A DNA stretch of 48,968 nt from CAYQDB01 sp964416195. Its GTDB lineage: Bacteria; Zixibacteria; MSB-5A5; GN15; FEB-12. The DNA lies in contig CAYQDB010000017.1 of assembly GCA_964416195.1 (NCBI GenBank), positions 1 through 48,968 on the forward strand. The letters run 5' to 3'. The notes beneath the pieces were generated by a model. It ran no database searches, was not told the DNA's origin, and worked only from the letters and a program-made list of their open reading frames with translations. This document shows positions 15,716 to 23,974 of the stretch, piece by piece (position 1 is the stretch's first letter; each line of letters opens with the position of its first letter). The translations under genes were made by a program, and so were the position numbers.

Positions 15716-17452
15716 TTATGCAGGGAACTCCACGGCGGCGAACCAGTCGATCTCAAGCTCGTCAAACAGGCGGTCGCGCTTCTTGCAGTCCTCAAAGAGC
15801 TGCCATTCCCCGCTTTCGATGGCCTCCCCTTTGATCTTCTTGTCAGCCATTGAGGCCAGCCGCTTGAAGTCCTCGTAGTGTTCGCTCAGGCGCAGTTCGG
15901 CATAGTCACGCGCCGCCCAGGTGGAGATAAGAAACTGCCAGTCGGAGGCAGACATCAGCATCAGCTCACGAGCCAGTTGCTTCAGGATGTTCTCCAGTTC
16001 GTGGTCTCTTTTGTCGGGATTATCACGCCAGAAGCGGGCCAGCTCACACATCCTGGCTTCCGACTCGTAGATGTGTTTCCAGGTCCATTCGTTTTCCTGG
16101 TTGAGCCAGATGTAGTGGTGATTGCCCTGGCCCCAGCTTCCCTCCGGAATTGAGACCACCGTCGTCGGCTGACACCGATCGAGGTGTTCCGCCAGGAAAG
16201 TCGGTTCGATATTCTCGCTTTCGCAGACGTTGCGAAGCACCTGTTTGAGGAAACCGGGTCCCTCAAACCACCAGTGCCCAAACAGCTCGGCATCGTACGG
16301 AGCAACCAGAATCCCTGCCTCGCCGTTGGCCTTGTGATAACCTGTCAGGATTTCCTCTGCTTTGCCCGAAAAGTGGTCGGCATTTTCTGGCAGGCGGCTC
16401 ATTGCAGACTCGTGGTGGTACTCCACCTTGTCAGCCAGGTCGGACTTGGACGAGGTCACTGCCCAGTAGCGATGGCCGCCCGGGAAGCGCTTCTTGTGGA
16501 AGTCAAGGTAGTTGCCGTCACCGGGGTAGCCGTGCTCGCCTGACCAGACCAGAAGCCCAGTCTCCGGGTCGCGGGTGAAGATGGCGGTCGGCTTTTTCCC
16601 TTCCGGAGAAGAAGAAACCAAGTAGACCTCACGGGGGGTCTTATCCTTCTCTTCCTGACGGGGTTTGTACTGCCTCTCGAACTGTCCCCAGAGACGTTTC
16701 AGAGCCTCAAAGCGGTCAATGTACACTCCAACGGATTTGCCACCTTTGAGCAGGACAGAATCAATAATGAAGAAGTCCAGCCCATTTTCGGTGAGAAACT
16801 CGTCAACCCCTTTCCGCGGATACGCTTCCTGGTGGCCGTTGATTGGCACTGGTGGTGCCCAATCGTATCGAGGACGGTAAGCACACTCTGGCAGCCAGAT
16901 ACCGCGCGGCTTGCAGCCAAAGTGCTTCTCATAGTTCTTGACAGCGGCTTTGGTTTGCGCTTGGACGGATTCATCGCGGGACAAAAGCGGCAAATACCCG
17001 TGAGTGGCTCCACAGGTAAGGATTTCCAGATACCCGGCGTCCTGAAGTTGCCTGAACTCGTAGAGAATATCCTGCCCGATGTTGTTGAATTGCTCTAACG
17101 TCAGGCCGTAGAACTCCTCCCAGAAATGGGAGTTAGCCAGCATGTTCTCTTGCCCGTACTTGTAGAATTCCTCACTGTCATGCTGGGCAGCTTTGATCTT
17201 CTGATTGAGATACTGTACAAACTCATCTTTGAAGGAGTTGTCGGCGAGCTGCTCGCACAGCACCGGCGAGAGATCGATTGTCATTTTGGGTCGGTAACCT
17301 TCACCTACCAGCTCATTTATCATCCTCAAAATGGGCAGATAGGTCTCGGCGGTTGCCTCGTTCAGCCAGTCCATCCCGTGCGGCCAGCGCCCGTGGGAAA
17401 GCACGTACGGAAGATGGCTGTGCAAAACGAAAGCGAAATAGCCCGTCGTCAT
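15716..17452 (-). CDS. Glycoside hydrolase family 57, probable 1,4-alpha-glucan branching enzyme
   Basis: A 578-residue cytoplasmic enzyme with no signal peptide. GH57 motifs are in order: HSHLPYV (11-17), GATHGYLP (148-155), WLPECAYRP with the nucleophile Glu189, and APYDAELFGHWWFEG with the acid/base Asp387. A helical C-terminal domain follows, as in the Thermus and Thermococcus branching enzymes, so glycogen branching is the best call; an amylase of the same family cannot be excluded. Its start overlaps the stop of the DUF3467 gene by four bases, so the two are coupled. The neighbouring glycogen synthase gene is not in the window. Confidence 0.9.
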   Translation of the reverse strand: MTTGYFAFVLHSHLPYVLSHGRWPHGMDWLNEATAETYLPILRMINELVGEGYRPKMTIDLSPVLCEQLADNSFKDEFVQYLNQKIKAAQHDSEEFYKYGQENMLANSHFWEEFYGLTLEQFNNIGQDILYEFRQLQDAGYLEILTCGATHGYLPLLSRDESVQAQTKAAVKNYEKHFGCKPRGIWLPECAYRPRYDWAPPVPINGHQEAYPRKGVDEFLTENGLDFFIIDSVLLKGGKSVGVYIDRFEALKRLWGQFERQYKPRQEEKDKTPREVYLVSSSPEGKKPTAIFTRDPETGLLVWSGEHGYPGDGNYLDFHKKRFPGGHRYWAVTSSKSDLADKVEYHHESAMSRLPENADHFSGKAEEILTGYHKANGEAGILVAPYDAELFGHWWFEGPGFLKQVLRNVCESENIEPTFLAEHLDRCQPTTVVSIPEGSWGQGNHHYIWLNQENEWTWKHIYESEARMCELARFWRDNPDKRDHELENILKQLARELMLMSASDWQFLISTWAARDYAELRLSEHYEDFKRLASMADKKIKGEAIESGEWQLFEDCKKRDRLFDELEIDWFAAVEFPA

Positions 17453-17781
17453 TTATTCTCTTCTAAATGGCTGGTGCTTGATTCAAAACCGATGTTCTTA
17501 CTGGACTGATGGAGGCCTCCGTGGATCTTGATCTCGCCGAACTGGTCTTCGAATTTCTTGATGTTGTCGGTCAGCGCCTTCATCAGCAACTTGGCGTGCA
17601 TTGGCGTCATGATGATGCGGGAAAGCACCTTTGCCTTAGGCAACCGCGGCATAACCCGTGCGAAATCAATGATTATCTCGGTCGGAGAGTGCATAATCAT
17701 GGCCAGGTTGGCATAGATTCCTTCAGCCTGCTGCTCCGGCAATTCGACATTTATCTGTTGTTGCTGTGGTGCTTGTACCAT
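17449..17781 (-). CDS. DUF3467 family protein
   Basis: A 110-residue cytoplasmic protein with the DUF3467 pattern: YANLAMIMHSPTEIIIDFAR, then PKAKVLSRIIMTPMHAKLL and a terminal helix KKFEDQFGEIK. Q/P-rich first 20 residues. GAAGGAAC stands before the ATG. Family members are often next to glycogen-metabolism genes, as here with GH57, but no biochemical role is established. Confidence 0.85.
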   Translation of the reverse strand: MVQAPQQQQINVELPEQQAEGIYANLAMIMHSPTEIIIDFARVMPRLPKAKVLSRIIMTPMHAKLLMKALTDNIKKFEDQFGEIKIHGGLHQSSKNIGFESSTSHLEENK

Positions 17782-17836
17782 TTCTTTGTTCCTTCAAACT
17801 GTAGGTAATGAAATCTCTACTTGTACAATTCAACTG

Positions 17837-17864
17837 ATGTTAATATATTCGCCCGATAAGTCAA
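17837..17864 (-). promoter_or_regulatory. Possible promoter of the DUF3467-GH57 operon
   Basis: Minus strand TTGACT (17859-17864), 16 bases, TAACAT (17837-17842), about 60 bases before the ATG at 17781. Moderate match only. Confidence 0.35.
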
Positions 17865-17916
17865 CCTATTTTGCATTGGGATTGTTCCTTTTGTTTGAGC
17901 AGGAGTAAATTCATCA

Positions 17917-18948
17917 TTGAAAACGGAAAGAATACGCACAATAACAGAAGGAATCGGACGAGCAAAGGTGCTCATTTTGGGCGACATCATGCTCGACGAG
18001 TACCTTTTCGGCTCGGTCAGCCGTATTTCACCGGAAGCACCGGTGCCAGTGGTAGAAATTACTTCCAGCCGTAGGCTCCTGGGTGGCGCGGCCAACGTGG
18101 CGGCAAATACACGCTCTCTGGGCGATGAGCCGATACTGATCGGCCTTGTCGGCGAGGACGAGGCGTCGGTAAAGCTGACGCAGTTATTGAAGCAAAGAAA
18201 CATTTCGTCGAAGTACCTTGTAAACGACAAGTCCCGTCAAACAACGATCAAGACCAGGGTGATCGCCCACAGCCAGCAGGTGGTACGCACTGATCGTGAA
18301 GATCGCCACGTATTGAGCCCAGATATTGAAAACAAGCTGCTGAAGAGATTTATATCAGTGGCCGACAGCATCCAGGCCGTCATTGTTTCTGACTACGGCA
18401 AGGGGGTCATTGCCAAATCGTTGCTGGAGAGAGTCATCGAAGTCTGTCTGCAAAAAGATATCTTTATTGCAGTTGACCCCAAAGAGACAAACTTCCACAA
18501 CTACCGGCAGGTATCGGTTATCACTCCCAACCACCACGAAGCCGGTTTCGCTTACGGTCAAAGAATAGTTTCTGAGACTGACTTGATGGATGTCGGCACC
18601 GGCTTGCTGAAGAAACTTAAGGCCAAATCGATTCTTATCACCCGTGGCGCAGACGGGATGTCACTTTTCCAGGACGGTGCCGAGCCGACCCATATTCCCG
18701 CCTTTGCCCGCAAGGTATTTGATGTTACCGGCGCCGGCGATACAGTTATTGCCAGCTTTGTAGCCGCCATTTGCTCTGGAGCGGACTTAGTCGAGGCATC
18801 GATTGTAGCCAATGCAGGAGCCGGCATCACAGTTGCCGAGGTGGGTACAGCCACAGTTACCGTGCCCCAACTCAAGAGGGAACTGGAGCGCAATATTAAG
18901 AACGGAAACTTAGCAGCAGCATCAACTTCCGGAATTCACCATGTGTGA
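17917..18948 (+). CDS. rfaE1: D-glycero-beta-D-manno-heptose-7-phosphate kinase
   Basis: PfkB-type sugar kinase acting at C1 of heptose 7-phosphate in ADP-heptose synthesis for LPS core. Seen: ILGDIMLDEYLFG near residue 20, the RfaE1 signature SPEAPVPVVE, LLGGAANVAAN, and the catalytic anion-hole motif DVTGAGDTV near residue 269. 343 residues, matching the single-domain kinase half of E. coli HldE. It starts at TTG 17917 behind AGGAG at rather long spacing; no ATG fits. The adenylyltransferase half is the next gene, so the pathway step is split over two genes. Confidence 0.94.
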   Translation: MKTERIRTITEGIGRAKVLILGDIMLDEYLFGSVSRISPEAPVPVVEITSSRRLLGGAANVAANTRSLGDEPILIGLVGEDEASVKLTQLLKQRNISSKYLVNDKSRQTTIKTRVIAHSQQVVRTDREDRHVLSPDIENKLLKRFISVADSIQAVIVSDYGKGVIAKSLLERVIEVCLQKDIFIAVDPKETNFHNYRQVSVITPNHHEAGFAYGQRIVSETDLMDVGTGLLKKLKAKSILITRGADGMSLFQDGAEPTHIPAFARKVFDVTGAGDTVIASFVAAICSGADLVEASIVANAGAGITVAEVGTATVTVPQLKRELERNIKNGNLAAASTSGIHHV

Positions 18949-19058
18949 ACTTGCCCCATAGGACGCCTGAGGGCAACAACGTTTGTTGGTAGTAGATGAC
19001 CAGAAGTTGTTCCAAAAAATCCATAGGTCCGACTCGGACAATCTTGGCAGCTCTTTCG

Positions 19059-19133
19059 TCATGCTGAGCGGAGTCGAAGCATGACGAGACATTTGAAGTA
19101 CCGTTGTCGCCCTTCGACTCCGCTCAGGGTGAC
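19059..19133. repeat. Long inverted repeat with GACTCCGCTCAGGGTGAC arm
   Basis: The arms 19059-19080 and 19112-19133 are complementary over 22 bases with two mismatches, around a 31-base centre. The core CTTCGACTCCGCTCAG occurs on both sides. From recollection this arm is a recurrent dispersed repeat in several environmental bacteria; I cannot check that here. Confidence 0.75.
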
Positions 19134-19160
19134 AACCTCTATGATTTCGTGCAACTTATT

Positions 19161-19391
19161 CGTGGACAGCCTTTACACATCTACCTTAGTTTGAATTGAC
19201 ACACGAGGAGGCATCCACGCATAGAAACGAGACAGTCAGGTAGTTATCTCATGAACCTCAAGAACCTTATACTTCGTGGGCGGCAGATGTCTACATCTGC
19301 CCCAGTTTGGGTTGGCGCAGGAGGACTCTCCGCCACGTACAAGAATGAGACAGTTAGGTAGTTATTTCATGAACCTTATGAACCTTATACC
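19161..19391 (+). repeat. Diverged tandem duplication upstream of rfaE2, including a GGCAGATGT palindrome
   Basis: Unit 1 (19161-19274) and unit 2 (from 19275) align throughout: CGTGGACAGC with CGTGGGCGGC, then ACACATCTACC with CTACATCTGCC, AGTTTGAATTGAC with AGTTTGGGTTGGC, and GAGACAGTCAGGTAGTTAT with GAGACAGTTAGGTAGTTAT, ending in ATGAACCT and CTTATAC in both. Unit 2 holds an intact palindrome at 19282-19301; unit 1 a decayed one. The rfaE2 start lies in unit 2. Confidence 0.8.
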
Positions 19392-19845
19392 GCGAACTTA
19401 CATAACCCGACTTTCCGCTCGCCTGAAACGAGCCGGAAATACAGTTGTCTTCACTAACGGCGTCTTCGACATCCTGCACCGGGGACATGTGGAGTACCTG
19501 TGCAAGGCCAAATCCTTCGGGGATGTTCTGATTGTCGGGTTGAACAGTGACGCTTCCGTTCGCCGCATTAAAGGGGGGCAGCGTCCCCTTCAGAATCAGA
19601 AGGATAGAGCCGTTATCCTGTTAGCCCTGGAAGCGGTTGATTACGTCGTTTTTTTCCGAGAAGACACACCCGAAAAGCTCATCCGTCAGGTCAAGCCGGA
19701 TGTGCTGATCAAGGGAGCGGATTATAAGATACCTGAAATCGTCGGCGGCGACTTTGTCAGGTCTTACGGAGGCAAGGTCAGGCGCGTAAAATTGACAAAG
19801 GGGCGCTCGACCAGCGCCTTAGCAGCCAGGCTAACCAGGCTCTGA
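19369..19845 (+). CDS. rfaE2: D-glycero-beta-D-manno-heptose 1-phosphate adenylyltransferase
   Basis: Transfers AMP to heptose 1-phosphate to give ADP-heptose. The nucleotidyltransferase motif FTNGVFDILHRGHVEYL carries the H-x-G-H site, and GRSTSALAARL corresponds to the C-terminal STT-type ATP loop. About 158 residues, the usual length. I start at ATG 19369, or ATG 19378 three codons later; both lie in the duplicated upstream segment with TTAGGTAG as a poor ribosome site. A longer frame from 19276 would translate the palindrome and is unlikely. Functions with rfaE1 at 17917. Confidence 0.93.
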   Translation: MNLMNLIPRTYITRLSARLKRAGNTVVFTNGVFDILHRGHVEYLCKAKSFGDVLIVGLNSDASVRRIKGGQRPLQNQKDRAVILLALEAVDYVVFFREDTPEKLIRQVKPDVLIKGADYKIPEIVGGDFVRSYGGKVRRVKLTKGRSTSALAARLTRL

Positions 19846-19925
19846 CCGCATACCCAACCACCAGCGCCGAGGCAGTTGTACATCGGCGCTTGCATTCAAA
19901 CGCAACACTGGTTATTAATAGGTGT

Positions 19926-20576
19926 ATGTTCAGGCAACCGGACATGGGAAAAGCAGACCTCGTCCGTAAACTGTCCGCCCAGGGCTACTGGCCGGCACGG
20001 GCGGCGAGCTATCTTACCGAGGGAATGTATTCAAGGTCGGTCGAAATCTGCAAGGATCATCTGCGGGAGGAGCCCAAGTCCCTCTCCGGAAGGCTTATCT
20101 ACGCCTTGGCCCTGCAGCAGGCCGGACAGACCAAATCAGCAACCGAGCAGTTTTACAACGTTCTATCGTTCGATCCGGATAATTTGGTGGCCTTGAAGTG
20201 CTTAGGGGACATCAAATACGCTGAGGGCGACGAAATCGCAGCATTGTCCGACTATGCCCGTATCCTTGAGATCGACCCGTATTGTACAGGTCTGAAGTCA
20301 GATCTGAAGACGACCAAGAGAGAGACAGCCCACACAATTACTCTCATGCGCGAGGCTGAAGCACCAACCGGGAAAAGGGCTTTGCCTTCCCAGCAACGGG
20401 AAATCCCCTTCTACACGGAAACGATTGGCGATCTCTATCTTGCGCAGGGACACCCCCGGCTGGCGGCGGAGGTCTATCGCGCTCTCAATGAAAAGAATCA
20501 TAATTCCAAGCTGGCCGAAAAACTGAAAAAGGCTGAACGTAGGATAAAAGAAAGGGAACATCGGCATGTCAGCTAA
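19926..20576 (+). CDS. TPR-repeat protein
   Basis: About 216 residues with no signal peptide or membrane helix. Tetratricopeptide-like units are seen in GMYSRSVEICKDHLREEP, LSGRLIYALALQQAGQTKSA, LVALKCLGDIKYAEGDEIAA and, after a polar linker, TIGDLYLAQGHPRLAAEVY, ending in a Lys/Glu-rich helix. Start chosen at ATG 19926; ATG 19944 and TTG 19890 are alternatives. It overlaps pepQ by 11 bases, so translation is coupled. Partner unknown. Confidence 0.75.
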   Translation: MFRQPDMGKADLVRKLSAQGYWPARAASYLTEGMYSRSVEICKDHLREEPKSLSGRLIYALALQQAGQTKSATEQFYNVLSFDPDNLVALKCLGDIKYAEGDEIAALSDYARILEIDPYCTGLKSDLKTTKRETAHTITLMREAEAPTGKRALPSQQREIPFYTETIGDLYLAQGHPRLAAEVYRALNEKNHNSKLAEKLKKAERRIKEREHRHVS

Positions 20577-21639
20577 ACGAATCAATGCACTGAGAAAGAA
20601 ACTCCGGGCCGACAATCTTGACGGCATGATCATAACACACCTTGACCACATCCGCTACCTGGCCGGTTTCACAGGCACCGCCGGCCTGCTCGTCATAAGC
20701 ACTAAGGGAGCAGAGTTCTTCACTGACTTTCGCTATACCGACCAGGCGCGTAAGCAGGTCAAGGGCGCCAGAGTTACCATCGTCAAGAGCGATCCCATTT
20801 CGGCTTTGAAAGATTTCCCCAAGCTAAATGTAAGAAACCGGAAGTACGCTTTCAGCAGCGAGCATATAACAGTCGCTCAAAAGGAGAAATTACAGAAGGC
20901 GCTGCCTGATTCCCTGTTCATTCCGGCTGACTCGATTCTTGCCGAACTGGGATGGGTCAAGGACACAGACGAAATTGCTAATATCACCAAAGCGGTTGAG
21001 GTGTCCGACCTTGCCTTCGAGCGGATACTGAACATGATCGCCCCCGGCATCCGAGAGAGAGAACTGGCGGCGGAACTTGAATACCAGATGGCCATGCTTG
21101 GTTCGGAAAGGCTGGCTTTCGAAACTATCGTTGCTTCCGGTTATCGCAGCGCATTACCGCACGGAGTGGCGTCAAACAAAAAAGTTAAAAAAGGTGATTT
21201 CATCACTTTCGACTTTGGGGCGACGGTCAACGGATATGTTTCGGATATCACACGGACTGTTGTCGTCGGCAAACCGACCAAAAGGCAAAAAAAGATATAC
21301 GGAATTGTCCTGAAAGCCCAGAAGGCGGGGATCAGGAGAGTCAAAGCCGGAGTGATGGCAAAGGCAGTTGACAGAGCCGCTCGAAGTGTGATCGAGAAGG
21401 CCGGGTTTGGGAAAAACTTCGGTCACGGTACCGGCCACGGGATTGGCTACTATGTCCATGTGGGGCCGAGGGTGTCATTTCAGTCGGAAGATAAGTTAGT
21501 GTCAAACAACGTGATAACAATTGAGCCCGGCATTTATATCTCGGGCTGGGGGGGCGTACGGATTGAAGACGACGTGGTTGTCACCAGAATTGGCGGAAAG
21601 GTTCTGAACAGGGCACCAAAAAACTTGTTGGCACTGTAA
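20566..21639 (+). CDS. pepQ: Xaa-Pro aminopeptidase / M24B metallopeptidase
   Basis: Cytoplasmic pita-bread peptidase removing residues before proline. The creatinase N-domain covers residues 1-125 and the catalytic domain the rest. The five metal ligands are visible: Asp in TFDFGA, Asp in SDITRTV, His in GHGTGHGIG, Glu in TIEPGIY and Glu in GVRIEDD. 357 residues, typical. AAGGGA lies eight bases before the ATG. pepP/pepQ-type genes often stand before efp and accB; here efp is missing and accB follows directly. Confidence 0.93.
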   Translation: MSAKRINALRKKLRADNLDGMIITHLDHIRYLAGFTGTAGLLVISTKGAEFFTDFRYTDQARKQVKGARVTIVKSDPISALKDFPKLNVRNRKYAFSSEHITVAQKEKLQKALPDSLFIPADSILAELGWVKDTDEIANITKAVEVSDLAFERILNMIAPGIRERELAAELEYQMAMLGSERLAFETIVASGYRSALPHGVASNKKVKKGDFITFDFGATVNGYVSDITRTVVVGKPTKRQKKIYGIVLKAQKAGIRRVKAGVMAKAVDRAARSVIEKAGFGKNFGHGTGHGIGYYVHVGPRVSFQSEDKLVSNNVITIEPGIYISGWGGVRIEDDVVVTRIGGKVLNRAPKNLLAL

Positions 21640-21732
21640 TCCGACAAGTGTATACTTTAACACTGGAGGTGAGTGCAACAACAGGATCATCGGCATTCCT
21701 AATCCGGAGCAAATTACCGTTGAGGTATGATT

Positions 21733-22224
21733 ATGAATGAGAATTATATTAGGAAATTGATACGGCTGGTTGAAGAGTCACAGATTCAATCGCTGGAGGT
21801 GTCCAACTGGGGGCGAAGGATTAAAATTACACAGCGCCTCGTCGACTCCGCCAACGGCAACAGTGAACAGCCTGCCGTCATTCAACAGATGTCTGCTTCC
21901 TCTCCACCTGTCCAAACACCTCCCCAAACGGTACCCGAACAAGCCATAACCACGGCTGAGACGCCGATTGAGGAAACCAGCCGGCTGGTGCCAATCAAGT
22001 CACCCATGGTCGGCACTTTCTATGTAGCGCCTGCTCCTGACGCTGAACCTTATGTCTCTCTCAACCAGAAAATTACCGTCAGTCAGGTCGTTTGCATTGT
22101 CGAGGCGATGAAGTTGATGAATGAGATCGAATCCGAGGTAAGCGGCCAGGTAGCCAAGATTTTGGTGCGGAACAGCGAACCGGTGGAGTTTGGGCAGACC
22201 TTGTTCCTGATTGATCCGGATTAG
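21733..22224 (+). CDS. accB: Biotin carboxyl carrier protein of acetyl-CoA carboxylase
   Basis: Carries biotin between the carboxylase and carboxyltransferase parts in the first step of fatty-acid synthesis. The biotinyl domain is at the C-terminus, with the modified Lys in EAMKLMNEIE and the SPMVGTFY start; a Pro/Gln-rich linker (residues 45-85) joins it to an N-terminal helix. 163 residues. ATG 21733 is favoured by GAGG at seven bases; ATG 21727 is too close to it. accC, usually next, is replaced by the pilT-like gene. Confidence 0.95.
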   Translation: MNENYIRKLIRLVEESQIQSLEVSNWGRRIKITQRLVDSANGNSEQPAVIQQMSASSPPVQTPPQTVPEQAITTAETPIEETSRLVPIKSPMVGTFYVAPAPDAEPYVSLNQKITVSQVVCIVEAMKLMNEIESEVSGQVAKILVRNSEPVEFGQTLFLIDPD

Positions 22225-22249
22225 GGAAAACACTTGGAAAGGGATTTCC

Positions 22250-23401
22250 ATGAATCTTAAGAAGATGTTGGTTGAAATGCTCAACCGCAAGGCTTCGGAT
22301 GTGCATATTCGGGTTGGTGTCCGGCCACACCTGAGAGTTAACGGCAGGCTGGAGCAGATTGCCACAGACCCGGTGACAATCGATCTAATGGATCAGATCG
22401 TTTCCCAGATATTGAACGATAAACAGCGGGAACGTTTCCAGCGCAGGAACGAGATGGATCTGGCGTTGTCGGTGTCGAAAATCGGCCGCTTCCGCATAAA
22501 CCTGTACAGGCAGAGAGGCACCACAGGCATCGCCATCCGCGCCGTCAATACTATCGTGCCATCATTTGAAGAACTGAATCTGACGGCAACCATCAAGGAG
22601 CTCGCCCGGACACAGCGGGGCCTAATTATCATCACCGGGACCACCGGCTCAGGAAAATCCACTACCCTGGCGGCGCTAATCGAGGAGATTAATTCCAATC
22701 GCACCGACAACATTCTCACGGTCGAGGACCCCATCGAGTACATCTACCGTGATAAGAAGTCGATTATCTCCCAACGTGAAGTGGGCGGCGATACAGAATC
22801 TTTCGCCTTGGCACTGCGCCATGCCTTCAGACAGGACCCCGACGTAATCCTGATCGGTGAGGTGCGTGACCTGGAAACGATGTCGATTGCTTTGACCGCG
22901 GCGGACACCGGCCACCTTGTTTTGACGACGCTTCACACCTTAAATGTGGTAGAAACGATTACCCGTATCATTTCCTTCTTCCCTCCCCATCAACATCAGC
23001 AGATACGCCTGCTGCTGGCCGGGACTCTCAAAGCCATCGTGTGCCAGAGGCTTCTGACACGCGCTGACATGCCTGGGCGGGTGCCGGTGCTGGAGATCAT
23101 GATCAATTCAGGGGCCATCAAAGAATGCATCATGGACCCCAACAAAACCATTGATATCCCAGAACTTATGGAACAGGGCAGCGTGCAGTATGGCATGCAG
23201 ACCTTCGACCAGTCAATCATGAAACTGTACAAACAGGGACTGATCTCATTTGAAGAGGCTATGAACCACGCTAGCAATCCCGATGACTTCGATCTGCGTG
23301 TGAAAGGTATCGTTGGAACATCGGAAAGGTGGCAGGATGACGCCAGCGAATCGAGCGGCCAAGAAAGGTCTGATACCTCCGGGGATCTCATAAACTATTA
23401 G
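22250..23401 (+). CDS. pilT: PilT/PilU-type twitching motility ATPase
   Basis: Cytoplasmic hexameric ATPase that drives type IV pilus retraction. Walker A is GTTGSGKST near residue 131, the Asp box is TVEDPIEYI, Walker B is DVILIGEVRD, and the His box is TGHLVLTTLHT. The N-terminal ASDVHIRVG strand is typical. 383 residues; the C-terminal 35 residues are polar and divergent. ATG 22250 has AAAGGG eight bases upstream; a longer frame overlapping accB is unlikely. No other pilus gene is in the window, so the assignment to T versus U is open. Confidence 0.9.
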   Translation: MNLKKMLVEMLNRKASDVHIRVGVRPHLRVNGRLEQIATDPVTIDLMDQIVSQILNDKQRERFQRRNEMDLALSVSKIGRFRINLYRQRGTTGIAIRAVNTIVPSFEELNLTATIKELARTQRGLIIITGTTGSGKSTTLAALIEEINSNRTDNILTVEDPIEYIYRDKKSIISQREVGGDTESFALALRHAFRQDPDVILIGEVRDLETMSIALTAADTGHLVLTTLHTLNVVETITRIISFFPPHQHQQIRLLLAGTLKAIVCQRLLTRADMPGRVPVLEIMINSGAIKECIMDPNKTIDIPELMEQGSVQYGMQTFDQSIMKLYKQGLISFEEAMNHASNPDDFDLRVKGIVGTSERWQDDASESSGQERSDTSGDLINY

Positions 23402-23506
23402 GTGGTGTGCCAACAGACCACACTTACCCAAAAGCAGCGCGACTCAAGAGAACATCCAATAAAGGCAACCTGCCAAACCAGTATCCGGCGCAAGTCACGG
23501 AGTGAC

Positions 23507-23974
23507 TCAGTCGGCTGCCGGGAAAGCGTCAGGGAAGTGTTCCAGCTTGCCGTTGATAAATGTCACCACATCAAAGCGCAGATCACAGTTCTCAATCTTG
23601 TTCTCAATGAGGTACTGTTGGGCTGCTTTGGTTAGATTTGCGATTTTTCTGTCGTCGACGCGCTCGATTGGGTGGCCGAATTTCTTGGACAAGGCCGACT
23701 TGACCTCCACAAAAGCGATAAGATTGCTCTTTCTTACGACCAGATCAATTTCACGGTGACCAGCACGCCAGTTGCGCTGAATAATCTCATACCCGTTCTG
23801 CTCGAAATACGACGCCGCCAGCCGCTCGTACGTTTTCCAGGTTTCAGCTTTTGTGGGCGGCAGATGTTTATGTTTCATGGGCGGCGGATTTTTCGTACGC
23901 GGCACATGTTTTGTGGGCGGCAGATGTCCATATCTGCCCCTTTCAGAATGTCGGCCTTTCTTAGAGGATGGCAT
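23507..23974 (-). CDS. yraN: YraN family (UPF0102) nuclease-like protein with repeat-coded N-terminus
   Basis: The last 115 residues are a normal YraN domain: YERLAASYFEQNGYEIIQRN, HREIDLVV, IAFVEVKSA and CDLRFDVVTF, a restriction-endonuclease-like fold whose role is unclear. The part before it is unusual. From ATG 23974, which overlaps the end of rnhB by 14 bases, about 40 residues are coded by palindromic repeats in 23852-23940 and include HLPPTK twice. The only other ATG near the domain, 23878, also lies in the repeats and would still leave one HLPPTK. So whichever start is used, repeat DNA supplies the N-terminus. rnhB-yraN is a common neighbour pair. Confidence 0.85.
   Translation of the reverse strand: MPSSKKGRHSERGRYGHLPPTKHVPRTKNPPPMKHKHLPPTKAETWKTYERLAASYFEQNGYEIIQRNWRAGHREIDLVVRKSNLIAFVEVKSALSKKFGHPIERVDDRKIANLTKAAQQYLIENKIENCDLRFDVVTFINGKLEHFPDAFPAAD
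23852..23940. repeat. Tandem degenerate GGCAGATGT palindromes inside the 5' end of yraN
   Basis: Three or four units beginning GTGGGCGGCAGATGT (23852), ATGGGCGGCGGAT, CGCGGCACATG and GTGGGCGGCAGATGT (23913) are joined in series. The last still has a near-complete right arm, TATCTGCCCC, ending at 23940. On the minus strand they read in frame as yraN codons. Confidence 0.85.

Noticed and set aside
19276..19368. Extended N-terminus of rfaE2 from the upstream ATG
   Set aside because: The extra 31 residues are translated palindrome sequence and the family start fits 19369.
23402..23506. Gene in the gap between pilT and yraN
   Set aside because: Only a short convergent gap with a 6 bp hairpin AGTCAC/GTGACT; no ORF with support.
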